DNA from: a bacterium
Lineage (GTDB): Bacteria; UBA3054
Reading direction: 5' to 3'
Assembly: GCA_017538635.1 (NCBI GenBank)
Contig: JAFYIM010000188.1
Coordinates: forward strand, 1 to 6,571
Length of the DNA: 6,571 bases
The notes beneath the pieces are model-generated. The model worked only from the letters and a program-made list of their open reading frames with translations. It ran no database searches and was not told where the DNA came from. This document shows positions 1-5,258 of the stretch, piece after piece (the stretch's first letter is position 1; every line of letters begins with the position of its first letter). Position numbers and translations under genes: made by a program.

Positions 1-1
1 C

Positions 2-1465
2 GGCGAGGAGATCATGAAGATCTGCAAGCCGAACACGATCTACTACGGCGGCACCGACCCCGGCCGTTTCGTCCCGATGTACATGATCAATGTTGACAGG
101 ATGAGAGAGGATTGCTGGCTTATCACTCAGAACGGCCTGGCGGACGACTCCTACATGACGGTCTTAAGGGACCGCTACTGTGAGCCGAGACAGGTCTGGG
201 GCTGGGCCAGGGCGCTGTTAAAGCTGCTCCAGGCGGAGAGGGAGGACCACAAGAAGGGCGTTGACACCATCTACATTCCTTCCGATTACGATTTCCAGTA
301 TTCCTTCGAATTATATTACAAGGATGTTGAGAAGAGGATCAAAAGAGGCGAATACGTCGGCGAGGAAGTCAGTCTTGACGGCGGCAAGATCTCTATCCGC
401 GGCATCGAGGGCGTCATGCGCCTGAATTCCATCCTGACGAAGATGATCTATGACAAGAACATCAAGAAGCATCCCTTCTTCCTGGAGGAAAGCTATACGA
501 TCGAATGGATGTATCCCTATCTGAAGCCGGCCGGCATCATCATGGAGCTCTGCGACCACAAGGTGGACATCACGCCCGATATCGTCGCAAAAGACACGGC
601 TTACTGGGACAACATCATGAAGGTCTTCGACCAGGGCGGCACGCTTTACTTCGAGGACATAAACAACGGTAGGAAAGGTAAAGTTGACGTTGTCGCAAAA
701 GAATTCTTTGAAGACCTAACAGCGAGAAAATCCTTCGCCAAATGCCGCACGGCGATAGGCGGTCTCTACGAATACCACAAAATGTACAATGAGGCCGAGA
801 AGGCTTACCGCGACGCCATTTGGCTCAACGACATGTCCGCCGAAGCCTACATGCGCCTTTCCAACATGCTCGCCAGGAACGGCAGGGAAAAGGAAGGCCT
901 TGAGATCATAAAAGAATACCTCGTGAAAGACCCCATGAACTTCTCGATGGCCCAGTATGTGAACATGCTCACGATGGAAGTTGAAAGGAAGCAGATGCAC
1001 GAGCAGCTCAAAACCGAACTGATGAGCGGCGAGGAGATCGATTGGAAGAAATATATGGCGATGGCCGACAAATGGGAGAAAGCCAAAGACTACCAGTTCG
1101 TCAATCTGATCTATTCCGCGCTGCTTTCGCGCGAAGATTGCAATGACCCCGAGATGTTCGAAAAGATCGGCAAATCCTTCCAGCGTCAGAAACGCTTTGA
1201 CGAGATGGTGATCGCTTACAGTAGAGGGCTCGCTCTCGCCGAACTTGACAAGGCCAAGGAAGCCGAATTCAATCTCCAGGTCGCTGTCGGCCTGATATCC
1301 AAGGGACGCCACGACGACGCCATGAAGTACATTGAGAACGCCTACAAAGCCGACAGGACGAAGACCAGGGCAAGGCTCATAAACGATCCGGCCTTCGATC
1401 CCATGAAGCTCAGCGCTGATTCCAAGATCGCGAACAAGATGAAGGAGCTCCTGGAGGGGAAGTAA
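2..1465 (+). CDS. C-terminal part of a TPR-containing protein, probably the tail of a DUF2723-type membrane glycosyltransferase-like protein (5' partial)
   Basis: The reading frame is open to the left edge: GEEI is encoded before the ATG at 14, so that ATG is probably internal and the true start lies upstream. Numbering from that Met, the start of the visible part carries YGGTDPGRFVP (11-21) and REDCWLITQNGLADDSYM (31-48). I associate this style with the soluble region that follows the multi-membrane DUF2723 domain in large PVC and Bacteroidota proteins; that membrane domain itself is not in the window. Residues 49-235 look alpha/beta with no membrane segments. Helical TPR-like pairs follow at about 243-308 (NEAEKAYRDAIWLND, then AEAYMRLSNMLARNG) and 379-447 (EMFEKIGKSFQRQKRFDEM, then AEFNLQVAVGLISKGRHDDA). 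The protein ends in a basic/acidic helix at residue 483. Its last codons supply the Shine-Dalgarno of nadC, so the two genes are probably co-transcribed. The TPR call is fairly firm; the family assignment rests on recalled resemblance and is moderate. The alternative is a stand-alone soluble TPR protein starting at 14. Confidence 0.7.
   Translation, partial: GEEIMKICKPNTIYYGGTDPGRFVPMYMINVDRMREDCWLITQNGLADDSYMTVLRDRYCEPRQVWGWARALLKLLQAEREDHKKGVDTIYIPSDYDFQYSFELYYKDVEKRIKRGEYVGEEVSLDGGKISIRGIEGVMRLNSILTKMIYDKNIKKHPFFLEESYTIEWMYPYLKPAGIIMELCDHKVDITPDIVAKDTAYWDNIMKVFDQGGTLYFEDINNGRKGKVDVVAKEFFEDLTARKSFAKCRTAIGGLYEYHKMYNEAEKAYRDAIWLNDMSAEAYMRLSNMLARNGREKEGLEIIKEYLVKDPMNFSMAQYVNMLTMEVERKQMHEQLKTELMSGEEIDWKKYMAMADKWEKAKDYQFVNLIYSALLSREDCNDPEMFEKIGKSFQRQKRFDEMVIAYSRGLALAELDKAKEAEFNLQVAVGLISKGRHDDAMKYIENAYKADRTKTRARLINDPAFDPMKLSADSKIANKMKELLEGK
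1453..1459 (+). promoter_or_regulatory. Ribosome binding site for nadC
   Basis: GGAGGGG lies inside the last codons of the upstream TPR gene. Its GGAGG core ends 8 bases before a GTG that directly follows the TAA stop of that gene. It is the strongest Shine-Dalgarno in the window and supports the GTG at 1466 as the nadC start. Confidence 0.75.
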
Positions 1466-2290
1466 GTGAGATTCTCCCTTAGAGAACGCAAATGCGCTGA
1501 AAAGCTTCTTGAGCGCGCCCTCTTCGAGGACAAGGCTGACAAAGACTTGACCAGCATTCTGGCTTGCTCAGACGACTTATCCAAATTCAGTCTCAAGACC
1601 AGGCAGGACATTTCCGTAGCCGGCCTTGAGATCGTCGAATTGGGATTTTCCAAAGCGAAAGTTGAATTAAAATGCGCGGACGGCGACAAGCTCAAAGCCG
1701 GTGACACTCTTGCCATCGTAGAAGGACTGTTGAAGCCGATACTGACCGCTGAGCGCTCCGTTCTCAACCTGCTGCAGAGAATGTGCGGCGTGGCTACATG
1801 CACCGCGAAATACGTGGCCGCCGCGCAGGGAAAAGTCAAGATAGTGGACACTAGGAAGACCATGCCGGGATTCAGGCTGCTAGACAAGTACGCTGTGCGC
1901 TGCGGAGGAGGGGAGAACCACCGCCTTGACCTTTCCGACATGATCATGCTGAAAGACAATCATCTGGCGTATTCGGGTCTCAGCTATAAGGAGCTTATTG
2001 AAAAAGCGAGGAAAGATTTTCCCGGCGTCCCCATCGCTGTGGAAGCGGAGAATTACGATCAGGCCTTAAAACTTGCCGAACTTAAGCCCGATCTCCTGAT
2101 GCTGGACAATATTCCGGTTGGCGAGATGAAAAGGATCGCGGAAAAACTCAACGGCCAAGTCGTTTTGGAAGCGACGGGCGGCGTGACGCTCGACAACCTT
2201 CCCGAGATTGCCCAATGCGGCGTGCAGCGCGTCAGCATAGGCGCCATAACCCACAGCGCTCCCTCTGTTGACCTGGGGCTCGACGCATGA
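1466..2290 (+). CDS. nadC: Nicotinate-nucleotide pyrophosphorylase (carboxylating), quinolinate phosphoribosyltransferase
   Basis: NadC converts quinolinate and PRPP to nicotinate mononucleotide, CO2 and pyrophosphate, the last step of de novo NAD precursor synthesis in the cytoplasm. At 274 residues it is close to the usual 270-300 and appears complete. The N-terminal open-faced domain (about 1-105) leads into AERSVLNLLQRMCGVAT (95-111). The alpha/beta barrel carries DTRKTMPGFR (128-137), KYAVRCGGGENHRLDLSD (141-158), MLKDNH (161-166), VEAEN (192-196), LMLDN (211-215), LEATGGV (234-240) and VSIGAITHS (256-264). By family comparison the substrate-binding set R97, R130, K131, H152, R153, K163, E193 and D214 is all present. 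The start is a GTG immediately after the upstream TAA, served by GGAGGGG. The stop overlaps the ATG of the biotin ligase by four bases (ATGA), which implies translational coupling. I see no nadA or nadB in the window. Confidence 0.96.
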   Translation: MRFSLRERKCAEKLLERALFEDKADKDLTSILACSDDLSKFSLKTRQDISVAGLEIVELGFSKAKVELKCADGDKLKAGDTLAIVEGLLKPILTAERSVLNLLQRMCGVATCTAKYVAAAQGKVKIVDTRKTMPGFRLLDKYAVRCGGGENHRLDLSDMIMLKDNHLAYSGLSYKELIEKARKDFPGVPIAVEAENYDQALKLAELKPDLLMLDNIPVGEMKRIAEKLNGQVVLEATGGVTLDNLPEIAQCGVQRVSIGAITHSAPSVDLGLDA

Positions 2291-2865
2291 AATCTTTTCA
2301 TTTGACTGAGTGCGCATCCACGATGGACGAAGCGAGGATCCTCATAGACAAAGGCGAGCAAACGCCTTTCTATCTTTTTGCGGACCGCCAGTCCAAAGGC
2401 AGGGGACAGTACGGCAAAAGCTGGGAATCCTATGACGGCAATCTTTTCCTTTCCGTCGTAATGAAAAGCGGCATGGTGAAAGAACCGGCTCTCCTTTCCC
2501 TGACGGTCGGCCTTGCCGTAGCGGAAGCTTTGGTGAAAAAAGGACTGCAGCCGAATCTTGTCTGGCCGAACGACGTTCTTATTGACGGCGCCAAAACGGC
2601 CGGGATACTCATTGAGGAGCACGGCGGCGCCTTTATCGCCGGCGTCGGCTTGAACCTGAACGCGCCGGCGAATCCTACGGTTTTGGAGGACGGAAGACTG
2701 ATCAATTCCGTTTCCTTCCACACTAAGAAATTTGAAGATCCAAAGCAGTGGGCCGCGGCCTTGACGGACGCGATAATTGAAAGACTCGATTTGGAAGAGG
2801 AAGCGATACTCCCACATTGGCGCGGATTCTCCGCACCTCACCCAATAGGAGAAATGGTGAAATGA
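2287..2865 (+). CDS. birA: Biotin--[acetyl-CoA-carboxylase] ligase, short catalytic-domain form
   Basis: This enzyme activates biotin with ATP and attaches it to the lysine of biotin carboxyl carrier proteins such as AccB. The class II BPL core is clear: TECASTMDEA (7-16), the adenylate-binding loop SKGRGQYGKSW (36-46, usually GRGRxGRxW), LVWPNDVLIDGAKTAGILIEE (91-111, with K103 at the position of the biotinyl-AMP-contacting lysine) and FIAGVGLNLN (116-125). There is no N-terminal helix-turn-helix domain, so it is a ligase only and not a BirA-type repressor. At 192 residues it is short: it stops at PHPIGEMVK, about where the small C-terminal beta domain usually begins, so that domain is missing or reduced. 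The start overlaps the nadC stop (ATGA), with only a weak GGGG at 2275-2278 upstream. Its own stop overlaps the next ATG in the same way. The assignment is firm; full activity without the C-terminal domain is unproven. Confidence 0.93.
   Translation: MKSFHLTECASTMDEARILIDKGEQTPFYLFADRQSKGRGQYGKSWESYDGNLFLSVVMKSGMVKEPALLSLTVGLAVAEALVKKGLQPNLVWPNDVLIDGAKTAGILIEEHGGAFIAGVGLNLNAPANPTVLEDGRLINSVSFHTKKFEDPKQWAAALTDAIIERLDLEEEAILPHWRGFSAPHPIGEMVK
2847..2851 (+). promoter_or_regulatory. Ribosome binding site deciding the start of the GNAT gene
   Basis: AGGAG lies 10 bases before the ATG at 2862 and inside the 3' end of the biotin ligase gene. It favours 2862 over the in-frame upstream ATG at 2817, which would add 15 residues that are not GNAT-like and would deepen the overlap with the ligase gene. 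Confidence 0.55.
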
Positions 2866-3347
2866 AATACGAACTTGTAGAGCCGACTTTGGGCATGATG
2901 CGCAAAGTTTACGAGCTGATCATGAGCGAGGCGGCGGAAAAGAAACTCCTGCCCCGGGCTCTCTCGGACCTCTATGAGCATGTCCACGATTTCATCGTGG
3001 CGATAGACAAGGAAAACGGCGAGATCGTGGGCTGCGTGGCGCTGAACATCGTTTGGGAAGACTTGGGCGAGATCCGTTCCCTTACGGTGGCGGAAGGGCA
3101 CAAGGACATGGGCATCGGCAGAATGCTTGTGGATGAGTGTATCAAAGACGCCAAAGCGCTCGGATTGAAAAGAATGTTTGCCCTGACTTATGTCCCGAAA
3201 TTCTTTTTGAAATGCGGTTTCAAAATGATCAACAAAGAAAGGCTACCCCACAAGATCTGGAGCGTTTGCATCAACTGCCCGAAATTTCCGGACTGCGACG
3301 AGCAGGCCGTGGAACTAATTTTGGAAGATAAACCTACCGAACAGTAG
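2862..3347 (+). CDS. argA: Stand-alone GNAT N-acetyltransferase of the ArgA (N-acetylglutamate synthase) type
   Basis: The likely reaction is acetyl-CoA plus glutamate to N-acetylglutamate, the entry step of arginine synthesis. The 161-residue protein is only the GNAT domain; the amino-acid-kinase-like domain of classical ArgA is absent, as in the short actinobacterial form (Rv2747 type). Signature stretches are RALSDLYEHVHDFIVA (32-47), GEIVGCVALNIVWEDLGEIR (53-72), SLTVAEGH (73-80), the acetyl-CoA loop KDMGIGRMLV (81-90), RMFALTY (104-110), FFLKCGF (114-120) and the distinctive LPHKIW...CINCPKFPDCDE (128-147). That last segment, with Cys 136, 139 and 145, is typical of this ArgA-related subgroup. 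The acetyl-CoA loop has Lys where Q/R-x-x-G-x-G is usual. I chose the ATG at 2862, which overlaps the ligase stop (ATGA), over the longer start at 2817. The fold is certain; the glutamate specificity follows from family resemblance, and the gene symbol is given on that basis. Confidence 0.82.
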   Translation: MKYELVEPTLGMMRKVYELIMSEAAEKKLLPRALSDLYEHVHDFIVAIDKENGEIVGCVALNIVWEDLGEIRSLTVAEGHKDMGIGRMLVDECIKDAKALGLKRMFALTYVPKFFLKCGFKMINKERLPHKIWSVCINCPKFPDCDEQAVELILEDKPTEQ

Positions 3348-3364
3348 TATCAATAAACTCTATC

Positions 3365-3369
3365 AGGAG
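3365..3369 (+). promoter_or_regulatory. Ribosome binding site for the duplicated-domain protein
   Basis: AGGAG ends 7 bases before the ATG at 3377, which is ideal spacing. It sits in the only real intergenic gap of the window (3348-3376). The gap is too short to show a convincing promoter or terminator hairpin. Confidence 0.75.
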
Positions 3370-3376
3370 TAACTTT

Positions 3377-3922
3377 ATGTCAGATTTCATCAGCAACACC
3401 GCGCCGCAGCGTGACAAGCCCTTGAGAGTCATGGGACTCTGGGAAGAAAAAGACCAGAACGGAAACATGATGCTCTCAGGCAACATCACAGGGCGCGCCC
3501 GCGCCACCATCACCGTCAACAACTTCAAGAAGGGCGACAGGGATCCCGATTATTATCTTTCGGTCGTTCAGACTGAGAGGCAGGACCAGCAGGGCGAGGA
3601 GCCTCAGCAGGAACCGCAGGTCAGGGCCAGCATAAGACTGACCGGCCTTTGGCGCAACAGAGACCGCAAGGGCAAAGATTACTTGAGCGGCTCTTTTCAG
3701 TCCCTTAGGATCCTGATCTTCTCGAACAACTATCATCAGTCCGACAGGGATCCGGATTACATTCTCTATGTCTGCCAGAGCGACCGTCAGCCCAACCAGC
3801 AGGGCGGCTTTGGCGGCCAGGGCGGCAATTTCGGCTTCAGGGGCGGAAACCAGAACGAAGGCCAGGGCAGCCAGACCTCCGGTTCATCCGACATCAACGA
3901 GTACGGAGAGCCTCCCTTCTGA
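3377..3922 (+). CDS. Unrecognised protein with two tandem ~53-residue modules, Gly/Gln linker and SSB-like C-terminal tip
   Basis: I do not recognise a named family. The 181-residue protein has two related modules, residues 16-69 and 86-138. Both show GLW...D..G....LSG, then NN(F/Y), DRDPDY, and end in Q..RQ, with about 24 identities over 53 aligned positions. The alternating hydrophobic pattern suggests small beta domains. The modules are joined by a Gln/Glu/Pro linker (70-83). A Gly/Gln/Asn-rich, probably disordered stretch (139-170) follows, and the chain ends in SDINEYGEPPF. That end copies the acidic, Phe-terminated tip by which bacterial SSB proteins bind repair and replication partners; actinobacterial SSBs end in a similar EPPF. 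No signal peptide or membrane segment is visible, so it is probably cytoplasmic. It has its own strong Shine-Dalgarno and its stop overlaps the thioesterase start (TGATG). A DNA- or RNA-binding role is an inference; a DUF736-like small beta protein is another possibility. Confidence 0.85.
   Translation: MSDFISNTAPQRDKPLRVMGLWEEKDQNGNMMLSGNITGRARATITVNNFKKGDRDPDYYLSVVQTERQDQQGEEPQQEPQVRASIRLTGLWRNRDRKGKDYLSGSFQSLRILIFSNNYHQSDRDPDYILYVCQSDRQPNQQGGFGGQGGNFGFRGGNQNEGQGSQTSGSSDINEYGEPPF
3422..3790 (+). repeat. Internal gene duplication: two ~160-base coding modules
   Basis: The modules lie at 3422-3583 and 3632-3790 and encode residues 16-69 and 86-138 of the duplicated-domain protein. They align with a single one-residue gap. 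Most of the DNA has diverged, but the block encoding DRDPDY remains almost identical (gacagggatcc, one differing base, gatta). This indicates either an old duplication with strong constraint on this motif or partial gene conversion. Confidence 0.75.
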
Positions 3923-4314
3923 TGAAAGAAGTAGAACTCACTTACCGCGTCCCGTACGCTGACACCGATCAGATGGGCGTAGTCTACTACGCCAATTATC
4001 TGGTCTTCTTTGAGAGAAGCCGCAACGAGCTGATGCGAAGCTTAGGGCTCACCTACAAGGAAATGGAAGAAAAAGGCATCGGGCTTCCGGTTCTGGAAGC
4101 CCATGTCGAATACCATTCCCCGGCCCGCTATGACGACCTTCTTACGATCAAAGCGAGAGTGGACGGTTTTGAAGGCATAAAACTTAGAGTAAAGTGTGAA
4201 GTGAAAAAGGGAGAGACGCTCCTTGTGGAAGGCTACACGCTGCATGTCTGCTTGGATTACAAGCAGCTAAGGCCAGTGAGGCCTCCCGACTGGTTCAGCG
4301 ATCTTCTTAAATAA
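3922..4314 (+). CDS. ybgC: Acyl-CoA thioesterase, YbgC/4-hydroxybenzoyl-CoA thioesterase family (hotdog fold)
   Basis: The enzyme hydrolyses acyl-CoA thioesters in the cytoplasm; its physiological substrate cannot be read from the sequence. The protein is 130 residues, the usual single-hotdog length. The N-terminal signature YADTDQMGVVYYANYLVFFE (12-31) is complete, with D16 at the position of the catalytic aspartate and G19 and N25 in their usual places. It continues with RSRNELMRSLGLTYKEMEE (32-50), LPVLEAHVEYHSPARYDDLL (57-76) and a C-terminal strand pair ending in PPDWF. The family tetramerises; that is known of relatives, not visible here. The ATG shares a base with the preceding TGA (TGATG), so translation is probably coupled; GGAGAG at 3905-3910 is a distant Shine-Dalgarno candidate. 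In many bacteria ybgC sits with tol-pal genes; none are seen here, so an envelope link is only suggested by the epimerase that follows. Confidence 0.92.
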   Translation: MKEVELTYRVPYADTDQMGVVYYANYLVFFERSRNELMRSLGLTYKEMEEKGIGLPVLEAHVEYHSPARYDDLLTIKARVDGFEGIKLRVKCEVKKGETLLVEGYTLHVCLDYKQLRPVRPPDWFSDLLK

Positions 4315-4317
4315 CTT

Positions 4318-5247
4318 ATGGCGACTTATCTTATTACCGGCGGCGCGGGCTTCATCGGCTCGCACCTTTCTGAAGAGCTAGTAAAACGCGGAGAGCATGT
4401 CCGCGTTATAGACAATTTTTTCTCAGGCAAAGCTGAGAACATGAATTCCTTCATAAACGAAATAGAGTTTTATGAAGGCGACATCCGCGACACTGATCTT
4501 TTGAAAAAAGTCATGCCGGGCGTCGATTACGTATTGCACCATGCGGCGATCGCGTCAGTTCCGAGATCGGTGGAGAATCCTCTTGAAAGCACGGAGGTCA
4601 ACGTCATCGGAACTCTGAACGTTCTCAAGGCCGCCGCTGCGGAGAAAGTAAAGAGAGTCGTTTACGCCGGCTCCTCCTCGGCTTACGGCAATTCCGAAAG
4701 CGTCTATAAAAGCGAATCGGAAGCCCCTGATCCCATTTCTCCCTACGCCGTGACGAAGCTGGCGGGGGAATACTACTGCAAGTCTTTCGCGGCGATCTAC
4801 GGCCTTGAGACGGTCGTATTGCGCTATTTCAACGTCTTCGGCGAGCGTCAGGATCCCAATTCCCTTTACTCCGCCGTCATTCCGCTTTTCTGCGCCGCTG
4901 CCAAAGAAGGCAGGCATGCTACCATATTCGGCACGGGCAAGCAGACCAGGGATTTCACTTACGTCAAAAACAACGTGGAGGCCAATCTTCTGGCTGCCAA
5001 AACGCCCGGCATCTCCGGCGAAGTCATAAACATCGCCTGCGGTCAGACCGTCGATCTACTGGAACTGCACTCCGCCATAAACAGGATCATGGGCAAGGAT
5101 CTTCCGCCCATCATGGCTCCTCCCAGAGTCGGCGACGTCATGCATTCCAGCGCCGATATCAGCAAAGCCAAAAAGCTTCTCGGCTATGAGCCGAAATTCA
5201 CTTTCGAAGAAGGCCTTAAAAGGACCTGCGAATTCTTTTCCCATTAG
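4318..5247 (+). CDS. NAD-dependent UDP-sugar 4-epimerase, WbpP/GalE-like extended SDR
   Basis: This is a cytoplasmic extended short-chain dehydrogenase that most likely interconverts UDP-GlcNAc/UDP-GalNAc or UDP-Glc/UDP-Gal for polysaccharide synthesis. The 309-residue protein is full length. The Rossmann NAD loop is TGGAGFIGSH (7-16), with D32 binding the adenosine ribose. EGDIRD (53-58) and HHAAIASVPRSVENP (74-88) follow. The catalytic serine lies in AGSSSAYG (117-124), and the YxxxK pair is Y143/K147 in SPYAVTK. Substrate-side motifs are LRYFNVFGERQDPN (168-181), AVIPLF (186-191), TRDFTYV (210-216) and RVGDVMHSSADISKAKKLLGY (270-290). SVPRS, GERQDPN and DISKA..LLGY match my memory of WbpP (UDP-GlcNAc 4-epimerase) better than E. 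coli GalE, so I leave the symbol blank. It begins three bases after the thioesterase stop with no clear Shine-Dalgarno, which suggests dependence on upstream translation or a leader-independent signal. Confidence 0.92.
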   Translation: MATYLITGGAGFIGSHLSEELVKRGEHVRVIDNFFSGKAENMNSFINEIEFYEGDIRDTDLLKKVMPGVDYVLHHAAIASVPRSVENPLESTEVNVIGTLNVLKAAAAEKVKRVVYAGSSSAYGNSESVYKSESEAPDPISPYAVTKLAGEYYCKSFAAIYGLETVVLRYFNVFGERQDPNSLYSAVIPLFCAAAKEGRHATIFGTGKQTRDFTYVKNNVEANLLAAKTPGISGEVINIACGQTVDLLELHSAINRIMGKDLPPIMAPPRVGDVMHSSADISKAKKLLGYEPKFTFEEGLKRTCEFFSH

Positions 5248-5258
5248 TTCCCTGAATT

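Noticed and set aside
716..1312. 198-residue open frame on the minus strand
   Set aside because: It is antisense to the TPR region, rich in His/Phe/Val as expected from reversed codons, and has no motif. The + strand frame is coherent throughout.
1342..1959. 205-residue open frame on the minus strand
   Set aside because: It covers the nadC active-site motifs in reverse and is Ser/Leu-rich without a domain. It has no independent support.
2059..2841. 260-residue open frame on the minus strand
   Set aside because: It lies antisense across nadC and the biotin ligase, both with clear family motifs on the + strand. Its translation is rich in Arg and Ser with no recognisable motif. It is a shadow of codon bias.
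2817..2861. Longer start for the GNAT protein (15 extra residues)
   Set aside because: The added residues are Arg-rich readthrough of the ligase gene in another frame. The ATG at 2862 gives the ATGA overlap seen elsewhere here, has AGGAG upstream and begins at the natural GNAT N-terminus.
3348..3376. Possible promoter or terminator in the largest gap
   Set aside because: Only 29 bases are present. I see a Shine-Dalgarno but no hairpin with a T-run and no paired -10/-35 boxes.
3377..3922. Calling this gene ssb outright
   Set aside because: Only the linker and C-terminal tip are SSB-like. The core shows a tandem GLW/DRDPDY module rather than the recognisable SSB OB-fold signature, so naming it would overstate the evidence.
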